Assembly: GCA_035538795.1 (NCBI GenBank)
Contig: DATLJS010000060.1
Coordinates: 62,001-126,000 of the forward strand
Reading direction: 5' to 3'
From: JAJZGK01 sp035538795
GTDB taxonomy: Bacteria > Pseudomonadota > Alphaproteobacteria > Rhodospirillales > Magnetospirillaceae
DNA length: 64,000 nt
Shown here: piece after piece, positions 48,064-56,437 of the stretch
Position numbering within the stretch: the stretch's first letter is position 1
Layout of the letters: every line of letters begins with the position of its first letter
The notes under the pieces: generated by a model
What the model was told of the DNA's origin: nothing
The model's database searches: none
The model's input: only the letters and a program-made list of their open reading frames with translations
Made by a program: the position numbers and the translations under genes

Positions 48064-48521
48064 GGCCGCTTCCTCCAAAGGCTGTAGAAATGCCGTTCAC
48101 GCGGCCGGCCGTCTTGGCGCTGACGCAGCAGCGAAGGGGATTCGCCGTCGTCCAGCACCACGCCGACGCGGACCACGGCATGAATGATCCGGGGCCAATC
48201 GAGCACGATGGCGCCGTGCGCCAGACAGCGGCCGAAACGCCACAGCACCAGATCGCCGGGATGCGGCGCCTCCACCTCGGCGGCATGCTCCAGCACCTGA
48301 GCGAGATAACGCTCGCCTCCCTGGTGCAAATTCCAATCCATGGGATAGAAGGCCACTTCCTGGCGGGGAATCAGGCCGCAGGCTTCATAGATTTCGGCAG
48401 GCAGCATGGCACAGTCGACGCCGACGCCTTTCAGCCGTCCCATATGATGATAGGGCGTGCCCAGCCAGCTTTGCGCCTCGGCCGCCACGGCCCGGCGTTG
48501 TTGTCGTTCCAATTCTGTCAT
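48060..48521 (-). CDS. NlpC/P60 family peptidase, tail-associated
   Basis: A 153-residue cysteine peptidase of the tail tip, thought to open peptidoglycan during DNA entry. The catalytic Cys37 is in GVGVDCAML, His102 in LAHGAIVL and His114 in RIIHAVV. The fold start SWLGTPYHHMG is typical. It occupies the GTA gp14 position between DUF2163 and the J-like protein. Last bases overlap the next gene. Confidence 0.9.
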   Translation of the reverse strand: MTELERQQRRAVAAEAQSWLGTPYHHMGRLKGVGVDCAMLPAEIYEACGLIPRQEVAFYPMDWNLHQGGERYLAQVLEHAAEVEAPHPGDLVLWRFGRCLAHGAIVLDWPRIIHAVVRVGVVLDDGESPSLLRQRQDGRPRERHFYSLWRKRP

Positions 48522-48545
48522 GGGAGCTCCCTGAAAAAGGCAGCG

Positions 48546-49424
48546 TCAGGTGGCGGTGTCCGCCGTCGGGATATAGGGCATGCCGCCGAAACGGCTGGCG
48601 TTGTTGAAGACGGCCGAGCAACTGGCCCCCGACGTGCCGGGCATCAGCTTGTCGCAGCCGGGGTAGAGAGTGAAGGCGTCCCCGGCCTCGGGAGACCAGG
48701 GCAAGGGGCCGTTCAGAACCAGGATACCGCCGGTCTGGGCGCGAACGCCCCGACAAACCCCTTTGTTGACGCCGCTGATGAAGCTGACCCAACCCAACGC
48801 CCAGGTGCCGTCAGCGTCGGAAACATCGGTCTTCAAGGTAGCGGTGGAGCCTTCGGCCAGCACCGTCCCGTCCCGACTGTAGCCCGCCACATCGACGCCG
48901 CAATGGGAATCCCCCAACATGAAGCGGCAATGGGCCTGATACACCTGGCTGGGCACCTGGGTGTCCAACAGCGACAGCCAGGACTTGCAGGTGATCTTGA
49001 CGCCGGTGCGGTCGATGGCGATGTCCGAGGCCAGTCCGACGAAGCGGGTCAGGCTGCCGACCACATTGGCCGGCGGCCCCCAGCCGTCGATATAAGCCCA
49101 ATCCAGTTGGATATGCGCCCCGTCCAGCAGTCCCCACTGTACCGCCTGCCGGAACGGCACGCCGTTGATGGTCATCTCGTTGGCGGTGTCGACCGCCAAG
49201 GTCAGGGTGAAGGTGTCGGTTTCCAGCCCGGCCACCAGCCGCAACCTATCGCGGGTGACACGCAGCAGGCCGTGCGAATAGGTGACGCCGCTGGCCGTCA
49301 CGTCCATGTCGGCCGACGTCAGGGTCAGCGTCTCCAATCCGACCGGGGCGATGGTGTAAAGGTCGGCCCGGCCATAGCATCCGCCGGCCAGAAGGGTTTT
49401 GAGGATATCCGAGGCATCGGTCAT
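48546..49424 (-). CDS. DUF2163 / BR0599-family phage tail protein
   Basis: A 292-residue baseplate component homologous to the GTA gp13 group. Landmarks are the start-proximal LLAGGCYGRADLYTI, SWLSLLDTQVPSQVYQAHCRF and the C-terminal FTLYPGCDKLMPGT with conserved cysteines (Cys-rich end typical of this family). It overlaps DUF2460 by 4 bases and is followed by the NlpC/P60 gene. Confidence 0.88.
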   Translation of the reverse strand: MTDASDILKTLLAGGCYGRADLYTIAPVGLETLTLTSADMDVTASGVTYSHGLLRVTRDRLRLVAGLETDTFTLTLAVDTANEMTINGVPFRQAVQWGLLDGAHIQLDWAYIDGWGPPANVVGSLTRFVGLASDIAIDRTGVKITCKSWLSLLDTQVPSQVYQAHCRFMLGDSHCGVDVAGYSRDGTVLAEGSTATLKTDVSDADGTWALGWVSFISGVNKGVCRGVRAQTGGILVLNGPLPWSPEAGDAFTLYPGCDKLMPGTSGASCSAVFNNASRFGGMPYIPTADTAT

Positions 49425-50005
49425 TTCACGCTCACCAGTTCACAGCTTTGCAATTGCCAAAGCCGATGCATGAATTGTTCGAACTCCGCTTTGTCGTCGG
49501 CGAAACGGACGCGGTAATGAAAGCCGTAGCTTCCCGTCACCGCCAGCCCCGCCGCCGGAGCGGTGGCGAAGACCACCTGATTGCCGCTGATGGAGAAAGG
49601 AACGGCAACGCCACCGACGGCGAAGCTCATCTCCCTGTCGGCGTCCAGTGCGCCGATCGGCTCCAGATAACCGCCGAAGTTGCGCAGGCAGGTAAAGGCG
49701 GCGGTCTTGCCGTCTCCCTGCCCCAGCGCCTGCTCGGCAACCATATTGTCGTCGGGATCGAGGTAGAGGAAATCCTCGAACTGCCCCTGACGTTGCAGAA
49801 AGAAACCCGCCAGTTTCTTCAGCTCGCCGGTGGCGTCGTCGCGCAAAAATTCGTATTTCAGCAGAAAATGCCAGCGCGGCGCCGACCACAGGGCGATGCG
49901 CGTCTCGGCGCCGTTCACCGCCGTCTTGACGATGGTGGAGAATTCCGGAATTTTGGTCACCGACCAGGCTAGGCCGGGCAGCGTGGGAAAAACGACGTCG
50001 CTCAT
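49421..50005 (-). CDS. DUF2460 phage tail protein
   Basis: A 194-residue tail tip protein of the GTA gp12 type. The start MSDVVFPTLPGLAWSVTK and the segments LKKLAGFFLQRQGQFEDFLY and YRVRFADDKAEFEQF are characteristic. It begins inside the tape measure stop codon (ATGA) and ends inside the DUF2163 start, so the three are translationally linked. Confidence 0.9.
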   Translation of the reverse strand: MSDVVFPTLPGLAWSVTKIPEFSTIVKTAVNGAETRIALWSAPRWHFLLKYEFLRDDATGELKKLAGFFLQRQGQFEDFLYLDPDDNMVAEQALGQGDGKTAAFTCLRNFGGYLEPIGALDADREMSFAVGGVAVPFSISGNQVVFATAPAAGLAVTGSYGFHYRVRFADDKAEFEQFMHRLWQLQSCELVSVK

Positions 50006-51219
50006 TTCTTCACCTGCGCGAAATTTCGTTGCTGGCGTTGCAGAACATCGACGATGTAACGCCCATGCTGATCCAGAAAATCGCGGGCTCCCCGCGTGTC
50101 GATGGCGCTGACGGACGGAGTGTAGTTCAGCGTCACCGACCCTCCGCTTCCACCCGACGCCGCACTTGCCGCCACCGCCGGCTGGGCCGGATTGGCCCAT
50201 TGCCTGGATTGCTGCGGCAGGCCATAAGCTCCCACCGCCGACGAGGCCGCACGAACCGTGCTGGCGACGCTGGCCGGCAGCACCATTTCATCTTTGTGCA
50301 GTTCGGTCAGGGCTCCGTCATAGGGCACCCGCTCCCAACCGCCCGCCGCCGAATAAGCCGCCACGGCGGCAAAGGCCGAAGCCGCCGCCGCCGGGGCCAG
50401 AATCCAGCCGACATAGGGAATTTGCGCCACGTCGTCGTAAACCGCCGACGCCGCCGATTTCGCATGCGTCATCACGCTTTCGCTTTGCGCGGTGGATTGT
50501 TCGGCGGCGGCGGCGGCGTCCGATCCCGTCCGGGCGGCGTTGCCCGCTTCGACCGCCGCCGTCTGGGCGGCTTGAGAACCGACTTCGGTCGTTTGACGGG
50601 CCGTAGCTCCGGCCTGGGTGGCGGCCGTTTGCTGCTGTTGATTCGCGGCACTGTTGGCGGTCAGCAGACGGAGGAGGCTCATCTTGCGTGACGCCAGGGC
50701 GGCCTGAATCTCCTCATCCGAATAGCCAAACACTTTACTCAGCTCCAGCATATTCAATTGCCCGGAGATGTAAGTGCTGACGATGCTTTTGATCGTACTC
50801 AATGCCGCCGTATGCAGATCCTTCCAAATCTGTTTCTGGGCTTGGGCAAAAGCATTGCCTCCTTGTAAGGCGGCATGCCCCAGATTGAACACACTGGCGC
50901 CAATGGCGTTATTCATCGTTTTCAAAGAATCGGTGATTTCAAGAATGTCTTTTTTGACCTGAGCGAATTCCCCTTTGTTTTTCCCGAGGGCGTTGGAAAC
51001 CTGTCCTGCCGTTTCTCCGGCCTGATGCCCATATGAAAGCATTTGTTGGGTGGCGTCCCGCGTCGCCGAGGTCTGCCCCTCTTGCGCCTTGGCGGCTTTA
51101 TCGGAATTCGCGGCCATACCATCGGCGCAGAGAGCCGCCGTTTGCGAAAGAATATTCAGGGCGCCCTGTAATTCCTCGGCATTGGCGCCAAACGTTATGA
51201 CGACATCCGTGCTTGCCAT
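50002..51219 (-). CDS. phage tail tape measure protein
   Basis: A 405-residue Ala/Gln-rich protein with long helical stretches (about 60-260), a hydrophobic segment (about 270-300, GWILAPAAAASAFAAVAAY) and a structured C-terminus. Composition, position before DUF2460 and the hydrophobic stretch fit a tape measure, although it is short, implying a short tail or a minimal ruler. The ATG at 51219 has GGAGG at 5 bases. A strong terminator stands just upstream. Confidence 0.78.
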   Translation of the reverse strand: MASTDVVITFGANAEELQGALNILSQTAALCADGMAANSDKAAKAQEGQTSATRDATQQMLSYGHQAGETAGQVSNALGKNKGEFAQVKKDILEITDSLKTMNNAIGASVFNLGHAALQGGNAFAQAQKQIWKDLHTAALSTIKSIVSTYISGQLNMLELSKVFGYSDEEIQAALASRKMSLLRLLTANSAANQQQQTAATQAGATARQTTEVGSQAAQTAAVEAGNAARTGSDAAAAAEQSTAQSESVMTHAKSAASAVYDDVAQIPYVGWILAPAAAASAFAAVAAYSAAGGWERVPYDGALTELHKDEMVLPASVASTVRAASSAVGAYGLPQQSRQWANPAQPAVAASAASGGSGGSVTLNYTPSVSAIDTRGARDFLDQHGRYIVDVLQRQQRNFAQVKK

Positions 51220-51238
51220 CTCACCCTCCAAACGGTCA

Positions 51239-51265
51239 TAAAAAAATCCGCCCGAAGGCGGATTT
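51239..51265 (-). terminator. intrinsic terminator between lipoprotein gene and tape measure
   Basis: A 9-base stem (AAATCCGCC / GGCGGATTT) with a CGAA loop; on the minus strand it runs into seven T. It closes the small lipoprotein gene and lies 20 bases before the tape measure start. Confidence 0.92.
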
Positions 51266-51289
51266 CAAAATAACAACCTGAAATAAAGA

Positions 51290-51673
51290 CTACTGGACAT
51301 CACAATCCAATTTGCCATTGACGCACATAAGCAAGGCATCCGCCAACACATGCGGATCACCCATGCACCCTCCCCACCTGCCACACATAACATTTATCTC
51401 AATGACGTCGTTTTGCTGATCAACGGCTATTCTATGAACATTGTATTCAAGGAAAATGGATTCGTCTCTCGTGTTCCTGGTCCTTATGCTCGTCGAATTC
51501 GCCACCTTAGGCTCAACCAGGGCATGGGTATTGATGAATTCGTAAGCCCGTCCCATCTTGATCTGACAATCCCGACCGGCTAGGCAGGTCACTTTTCCAC
51601 CCCAGCTTTCTGATCTTAAAGCGCAGCCGCTCAACAGCAGCGCTGCAGCCATCATCACGATCCCCCACCGCAT
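51290..51673 (-). CDS. predicted lipoprotein inserted in the tail operon (moron-like)
   Basis: A 127-residue protein with signal peptide and lipobox LLLSGC (Cys17). The mature part has four more cysteines (Cys29, Cys36, and CGRWGGC), so it is probably a disulphide-bonded periplasmic or surface lipoprotein. Base composition is clearly lower in GC than the flanking tail genes, it has a good AGAGGG site and its own terminator. These are signs of a moron, a gene carried for the host. No family recognised; superinfection exclusion is one possibility. Confidence 0.7.
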   Translation of the reverse strand: MRWGIVMMAAALLLSGCALRSESWGGKVTCLAGRDCQIKMGRAYEFINTHALVEPKVANSTSIRTRNTRDESIFLEYNVHRIAVDQQNDVIEINVMCGRWGGCMGDPHVLADALLMCVNGKLDCDVQ

Positions 51674-51755
51674 GTCACCCTCTTCCGCCAGACGCTTGGA
51701 CAGGTGACAGCTTACACAACATTACGGCGAAAACCAGAGCGCCCGACATCCCGCG

Positions 51756-52022
51756 TCATGACGGCGGCGATTGCCCCGTGATCTCTTTGAAGAACGTTTG
51801 AAAATCCATTTTCTGGTGCAGCGGCTTTGTTCTCGGCTCCGCCTCCACCCCCAGCCAGGCGGCCAACAGGATATGGCTTGGGGGATGGCGGCGCCAATGC
51901 TCGGCCAAGGCTTTGAAGCGGGGAAGGGTCAGGCGTCCGACCTCGGCCCAGGTCCAGCCGGTGGCGGCTATGACCTGGGCGTAAAGATCGTCCCAATCCA
52001 GCGCTAAGCCGTCTTCTTCCCC
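51756..52022 (-). CDS. tail assembly chaperone, second frame (probable -1 frameshift product)
   Basis: An open frame of 88 codons that begins without a start codon and overlaps the end of the preceding gene in the -1 frame. Its product is convincing: LDWDDLYAQVIAATGWTWAE, then VGRLTLPRFKALAEHW and an end in FQTFFKEITGQSPPS; it resembles the GTA/phage small tail assembly chaperone (TAC) group. The zero frame reads GCG GGG AAG AAG and stops 12 bases later at 52004; a slip by one on the GGGG run joins the two frames. This parallels the G/GT system of lambda-like phages. Coordinates begin at the presumed slip site. Confidence 0.62.
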   Translation of the reverse strand, partial: GEEDGLALDWDDLYAQVIAATGWTWAEVGRLTLPRFKALAEHWRRHPPSHILLAAWLGVEAEPRTKPLHQKMDFQTFFKEITGQSPPS

Positions 52023-52312
52023 GCCAAGGCTTCCCCCAGTTGGGCAAGTCCCGAGATGCGAGCCACCACCGGCACCGCCTCCAGAATTTCCGGGATGGTG
52101 GTGCGCAAGCCGGCCAGTTCTTCGGCTGGCAAGGCGTCGGACAAAGCGGCGGCGATGATGTCGCGGGCCGCCGTCAGCCCACCCTCGGCCAGTCCCAGCT
52201 CCAGCCGGCCGAAAGCCGGCATCATCCGCTGCAACTGATCGAAGGTGAAGGCATGAACGGCGAAGCTTCTCCCACCCAGCTTGATTTCGCCGGTTTCCGA
52301 GGCATAACTCAT
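52004..52312 (-). CDS. tail assembly chaperone, first frame
   Basis: A 102-residue helical protein lying between the major tail protein and tape measure regions, the place of the tail assembly chaperone. It has a beta-rich N-terminus (GEIKLGGRSFAVHAFTFDQL) and a helical remainder, ending in GEALAGKKTA. The ATG at 52312 shares a base with the upstream stop (TGATG). The slippery GGGG lies five codons before its stop, so a fraction of ribosomes probably continues into the second frame. Confidence 0.72.
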   Translation of the reverse strand: MSYASETGEIKLGGRSFAVHAFTFDQLQRMMPAFGRLELGLAEGGLTAARDIIAAALSDALPAEELAGLRTTIPEILEAVPVVARISGLAQLGEALAGKKTA

Positions 52313-53064
52313 CACGACGCCTCGCTGAAGGACCAGGTCAGAACATTGTTCGCGGCGTCGGCGAAGGCTTCGAAGTCCATCTCGGGGATCGAGAAGTCAT
52401 CCTGTTTGGTAGCGAAGGCCAGCTTGTTGGAAACACAGGCGTTCAGGGTCAGAACCGCCTTCTTCAGACCGCCGGGAGCACTGTAATTGGTTTCCAGCGC
52501 CACCTGGAACACCGGCTGCACCCCCAGCAACTGATTGCTGACCACCATCTTCTGACCGGAACTGGCGCTGTAGCCGTAGCTGATCAGAAGGCCGGCGCCG
52601 GCGTCGACGACGTTGAAACCATAGACGCCGTCGGCCGTCACGTACTCGCCCTGAGCCGGGGAACTGGCGACCTTGGTGAAGGGCAGCCCGGTGGCGGCGT
52701 TGACCACGCCCAGGTCCTGGACGAAGTCGGCGGCATGGATCACCGACGCCGTATAGGGGGCGGCGGCGGGCACCGAAGCCGCCTCGGCGTTGGCAGTGGT
52801 CACCTGCCCGCTTTGCAGGGCCGAGCCGAAGAACAGCTCGGCGAAAGCTCGGCCCTGGACTTGGGCGAACTTGGCCTTGCCGGTGATCTTGCTGGTGCCG
52901 CGGGCGACCGCCACCGGGAACTGGTACTGGCCGAACAACTGCTTGGCCGTGGCCGAGAACTCCAGATTGACGTCGTGCAAAGTACCGAACTTGATGGGCG
53001 TGGCGTTGGCGGTATCGCTCCGCACGCCCCACAGGGTGCCGGAACCGAAGCTGTAGATAGCCAT
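52312..53064 (-). CDS. phage major tail (tube) protein
   Basis: A 250-residue beta-rich protein. Start MAIYSFGSGTLWGV, with the segment ATAKQLFGQYQFPVAVARGT and a helix-poor C-terminal half, matches tail-tube-type proteins of this phage class. It lies between the tail-completion gene and the chaperone. Composition and position, not a named motif, support the call. Confidence 0.75.
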   Translation of the reverse strand: MAIYSFGSGTLWGVRSDTANATPIKFGTLHDVNLEFSATAKQLFGQYQFPVAVARGTSKITGKAKFAQVQGRAFAELFFGSALQSGQVTTANAEAASVPAAAPYTASVIHAADFVQDLGVVNAATGLPFTKVASSPAQGEYVTADGVYGFNVVDAGAGLLISYGYSASSGQKMVVSNQLLGVQPVFQVALETNYSAPGGLKKAVLTLNACVSNKLAFATKQDDFSIPEMDFEAFADAANNVLTWSFSEAS

Positions 53065-53106
53065 CGGACAAAACTCCTTTGGATGGTGTTGAATGAAAAA
53101 GCGTGA

Positions 53107-53538
53107 TCAGGGAAGCAGCATGGAAACGGTCAGAACCGCCGCCGCCCGTTCGCCCTGGGCTCCTTCGAAAACTTCGATGGGGCCGTCGATGAAAGCGTGG
53201 CGGACCAACCCGCCCAGGGTCAGTGTTTCAGCTCCGGCAGGCGGCTGGAGAACCTGTTCGACCGCGTCCAAAAGCCCGTTCAGCACCACACCCGCCGAGC
53301 GGTGACGGTCGGGATTGGCGGCATAGAGGTACAGTTTGGCCTGCAGGGTTCTTCGGGGCGGCATGTTAGCGAGAGCCATCGTCTGCTGATGGCTGACGGC
53401 CATGAACAAAGCGGGCAGTTCCGACGCCCCCATCTCCTCCAGAAAACGGACGCGGCGGTCACAGAGCTTGACGGTTCCCGCCGTCTTCAGGTTTTTCAGC
53501 AGATCGAACAGGGCGGCATAGACGGGTTCTCGGCTCAT
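53107..53538 (-). CDS. phage tail completion/terminator protein (DUF3168-like)
   Basis: A 143-residue protein between the gp10-like and tail tube genes. The pattern of an N-terminal helix (VYAALFDLLKNL) followed by beta strands and LYLYAANPDRHRSAG is like tail terminators that cap the tube. It overlaps the gp10-like gene by 4 bases. Family named by position and general look. Confidence 0.68.
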   Translation of the reverse strand: MSREPVYAALFDLLKNLKTAGTVKLCDRRVRFLEEMGASELPALFMAVSHQQTMALANMPPRRTLQAKLYLYAANPDRHRSAGVVLNGLLDAVEQVLQPPAGAETLTLGGLVRHAFIDGPIEVFEGAQGERAAAVLTVSMLLP

Positions 53539-53993
53539 GGCGCAAGCTCCTGCAGAACGGCCTGGGTAAAGCCGTCGGTAATGGCCGTTGTCATGGTTTC
53601 CAGCGCCGACTGAGCCACTGGGTGGGCCGGGGCATCGACGCGGCGGGAATAACTCTGCACTAGAATTTCATGGGGCGTGGCGACCGGATGACCGAATGCC
53701 TCGGTCATCTGACGCAAATGCTCGGAAACTTCCTCGGTTCCCTGGAAACCCCGTTCATAGAAAGCCGCATAGGGCAGGCTGTTGGTCAGGCTGACCACCA
53801 CCGCATTGCCTGATGTCTCCAAGGAAACGGCATAAGCGTCGGCCAGCGGTCCCGACGCCAGACCGCCCCGCACTCCGGCCAGAAGCTGGTCACCCAACCC
53901 CGCAGCCGTCCGCTCCAGCGCGCCGGGAACGCCCTGACGCGCCCGTTCCAACCGGGCTTGCAGCACCCGGTCGTCGACGGAAACCCGAATCAT
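53535..53993 (-). CDS. HK97 gp10-like head-tail joining protein
   Basis: A 152-residue protein with the gp10 plan: a helical N-terminus (LQARLERARQGVPGALER), a beta core with LPYAAFYERGFQGT and a helical tail. It begins inside the gp6-like stop codon (ATGA) and ends inside the next start. It probably seals the head to the tail. The call rests on the YAxxxERG-like core and gene order. Confidence 0.75.
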   Translation of the reverse strand: MIRVSVDDRVLQARLERARQGVPGALERTAAGLGDQLLAGVRGGLASGPLADAYAVSLETSGNAVVVSLTNSLPYAAFYERGFQGTEEVSEHLRQMTEAFGHPVATPHEILVQSYSRRVDAPAHPVAQSALETMTTAITDGFTQAVLQELAP

Positions 53994-54553
53994 AGGGGCA
54001 GTATCCGCTTGTGGAACTGCAGAACGGTTTGCACCGAGGCCGGCATGTCGGCCTGCTGAAAGCCGGTGCTCTCCCCGGCCAATCCCTTCGAGGTCAGACC
54101 GATGCGGTCTTTCTCGCGGAAGCGCAGCCCCACCAGCTCGATGCAGGCCTGTTCCAGATCGGGAGGGATCCCCGGCAATCCCGCCGTGTAGGTGATCACC
54201 ACGTTGCCCAGGCCCCGGCTGAAAGAAAATCCGTTCAGCATCAGCATACTGGGCGTGAAGTAATAGCCGGGCGCCGAAACCGGATCGCCGGGCGGAATCG
54301 GCCGGTTGTCGATCAGCAGGCTGGCCACCGCCGTCACTGGGCTGTTGGCGAACGGCATGCGGACATTGCCCGTGCCGTCGCGGGTTTCGATATAGCCCTG
54401 GCTGGCGAAATCGCGGCCGCACCAGCTGGCGATGAAGGCGCTGGCGGCGGTGATCAGCCAAGACAACAGGAGGTCGTCCTCGGTCTGGTCGGGATCGGTC
54501 AGGCCCAGCCAGGCCTTGGCCCGGTCCAGGGAGGTCAGGTCGGCGGTGGTCAT
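53990..54553 (-). CDS. head-tail connector, gp6-like
   Basis: A 187-residue connector protein that would form the ring under the portal. Typical features are the start-proximal LDRAKAWLGL, the LLLSWLITAASAFIASWCGRDF helix and the PPDLEQACIELVGLRF helix. It lies directly after a small gene (3 bases) and before gp10. Confidence 0.82.
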   Translation of the reverse strand: MTTADLTSLDRAKAWLGLTDPDQTEDDLLLSWLITAASAFIASWCGRDFASQGYIETRDGTGNVRMPFANSPVTAVASLLIDNRPIPPGDPVSAPGYYFTPSMLMLNGFSFSRGLGNVVITYTAGLPGIPPDLEQACIELVGLRFREKDRIGLTSKGLAGESTGFQQADMPASVQTVLQFHKRILPL

Positions 54554-54556
54554 GGC

Positions 54557-54736
54557 TCAGACCTCGCCGTCTTTGAGCGGGACCGGCTTCGGCTTGTCGA
54601 CCGATACGAAGCCGTGCGCCAACAGATGCTCGGCCACCTCGTTGGGCACCGAGAACACCCCCTGGCGGTTGGGGCGGTACTCCTTGCCGTCATGCACCAC
54701 CGAGGCCGCCCCGGCGGTGGAAATGATCCTGGCCAT
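54557..54736 (-). CDS. small phage protein of unknown function
   Basis: A 59-residue protein in the head operon between capsid and connector. It has a short beta-like start (ARIISTAGAASVVHDGKEYR) and an end in KPKPVPLKDGEV. The start has AAGGAGACC about 6 bases upstream and its stop is 3 bases before the gp6-like start, so it is surely translated. Small proteins at this position are often head decoration or connector helpers. Confidence 0.7.
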   Translation of the reverse strand: MARIISTAGAASVVHDGKEYRPNRQGVFSVPNEVAEHLLAHGFVSVDKPKPVPLKDGEV

Positions 54737-54756
54737 GGCGCAGGTCTCCTTGTGCT

Positions 54757-54791
54757 GAAAAGAAAGGGCGGCCTCGCGAAGGAGGCCGCCC
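54757..54791 (-). terminator. intrinsic terminator after the capsid gene
   Basis: A 9-base stem (GGGCGGCCT / AGGCCGCCC, 8-base loop); on the minus strand followed by TTTCTTTTC. Terminators after the major capsid gene are common and raise its yield relative to later genes. Confidence 0.85.
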
Positions 54792-54829
54792 CAAGGTCGC
54801 GGACAGGCAGGACGGGAAAGGTCGCGGCC

Positions 54830-56332
54830 TCAGCCGTTGGCGATGTTGGTGATCATGCCGAAAGCCGGCGGGAAATAGTTCTGCAGCACGCCGTCGAAAT
54901 AGACGCCGTATTCATAGCGGCGGGCTTTCACCGGCCATTCGATCTGGTAATAGTCGCGCCGCGTCTTCATCTGCAGCAGGCTGGCCACGCCCGACAGCGG
55001 ATAGGGCAGCACCTCGGTATCGAACAGAATGGTTCCGGCCGGCAGGTTGGGATGGGGCAGAACGTTGATGGCCTTGGCGCCGTCCATGCTGAACTTGTTG
55101 AGATAGGTGGTGACCATCTGACCGCCGGCCAGATTGCTTTGGTCAGCCCCCACCGAGAAGCGCAAGGCGCTGTTGGACGAGCCCTGAAGCACCTTGCGGG
55201 TGATGTTGATCTGTTCCTGCGAACTGACCCAGATGGTGGTCGGCGACAGACGGTAGGCGTCCCAGAAATGCTGAAGAGCGGCATCGATCTCGACCACGCC
55301 GCCGACGCCGTCGGCGGTCAGGGGCGTGCCCTGACCGGCGGCGCCGGTGGGCATGGCATAGACATAGGCGTTGCTGCCGGGCTTGACGATCTGGGTCAGC
55401 AGGCCGTCGAACACCAGGCCGTTGACGGAATTGTCGTTGCCGCCCAGGGATGCGGCGGTCTGAGTGCCGGTAGCGGCGGCGGTAATGATCAGGCTGTTGA
55501 TGGTGGTGATGGCGCCCAACACTTCCGAACCGGAAGCGCCCCAGAACCAAGCATAACCCACAGCGCCGGTGACGGGGGCGACGGTGGCGGTCAGCTTATG
55601 GCTGGCGCTGCCGTCGTTGGCAGTAGTGACGCTGGCCCCCGCCGACATCTTGGCGGTGCCGCCGCCATAAGAGTCGCTGGAGCCGTCGGCATTGCTGCGC
55701 GACACCTGGCCGCGCACGCCGCCGATCACCGACGAGCCCAGATAGCCTTCCAGGGTCAGCGCGGCAACCCGCACCGAAACCGCGGAATTGGCCGGCAGGG
55801 AACCGCCGGTGGCGGCATCGGCGACGGTCGGGTTGGGCGTGGCGCCCAGCGGGCACGAGGTATTGCCGCCCAGGATAACCTTTTCCTCGCCGATCATCAG
55901 AGCCCGCAGCAGGCCGTTGACGGCCAGCGCCTTGACGTCATCGAAGCCCGCCGCCGCGTAATCGGCCTCGAAAGTCACATAATCTTCCAGGCCCAGACCA
56001 CGGAAGGCGGCCATGTAATCCTGGGTCGAAGTGGCGATGACGCCGCCGCGATTGCCTTCCGAGACGCCGACGCCCAAGGAGTTGATGTTGATGCCGGTGA
56101 CGGCCCGCCAGTTGGCCTGCACGCCGCGACCGGTGCCGACGCGGGGAATGCGGTTGCGCAGCGGCGTCGTGACGGGATAAAGCGACAGAGCGCCCGGCTG
56201 CAGATCGTAATAGGTCAGACCGGCAGTGGCGGCAGTGCTCTGCTGATAGGCCTTGCTCAGGCCGTCCTGGGTCAGCGGACGGCGCTGGGCCCTCTTGACG
56301 GCGGCCAGACTGGTCTTGGTTTCGTTGGACAT
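54830..56332 (-). CDS. major capsid protein with inserted domain
   Basis: A 500-residue HK97-fold-like capsid subunit. The N-terminal arm has a run TYYDLQPGALSLYPVTTPL that resembles the start of the fold; the P- and A-domain segments lie at the end (YYQIEWPVKARRYEYGVYF, INVLPHPNLPAGTILF). A Gly/Ser/Ala-rich stretch (about residues 175-300, with VTGAVGYAWFWGASGSE) looks like an inserted Ig/FN3-like domain on the surface. The ATG at 56332 follows AAGGAGA; the earlier in-frame ATG overlaps a hairpin. High expression is likely. Confidence 0.8.
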   Translation of the reverse strand: MSNETKTSLAAVKRAQRRPLTQDGLSKAYQQSTAATAGLTYYDLQPGALSLYPVTTPLRNRIPRVGTGRGVQANWRAVTGININSLGVGVSEGNRGGVIATSTQDYMAAFRGLGLEDYVTFEADYAAAGFDDVKALAVNGLLRALMIGEEKVILGGNTSCPLGATPNPTVADAATGGSLPANSAVSVRVAALTLEGYLGSSVIGGVRGQVSRSNADGSSDSYGGGTAKMSAGASVTTANDGSASHKLTATVAPVTGAVGYAWFWGASGSEVLGAITTINSLIITAAATGTQTAASLGGNDNSVNGLVFDGLLTQIVKPGSNAYVYAMPTGAAGQGTPLTADGVGGVVEIDAALQHFWDAYRLSPTTIWVSSQEQINITRKVLQGSSNSALRFSVGADQSNLAGGQMVTTYLNKFSMDGAKAINVLPHPNLPAGTILFDTEVLPYPLSGVASLLQMKTRRDYYQIEWPVKARRYEYGVYFDGVLQNYFPPAFGMITNIANG

Positions 56333-56356
56333 AAGGGATGTCTCCTTGAAGGCATG

Positions 56357-56388
56357 AAAAAACCCGCTCGGGCCCAAGGCGCGGCGGG
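56357..56388 (-). terminator. weak hairpin with U tract before the capsid gene
   Basis: On the minus strand CCCGC...GCGGG (5 bases, 16-base loop) is followed by six T. It stands between the protease-like gene and the capsid start. The stem is short, so termination is uncertain. Confidence 0.4.
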
Positions 56389-56437
56389 GTGGAAAAATCG
56401 GATGACGGCGGCAGCGAAAGGACCGACGCCGTTTCTC

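Noticed and set aside
51712..52047. A 111-codon frame overlapping the tail assembly chaperone second frame
   Set aside because: Arg/Gly/Pro-rich product; the neighbouring frame gives a far more convincing chaperone-like product.
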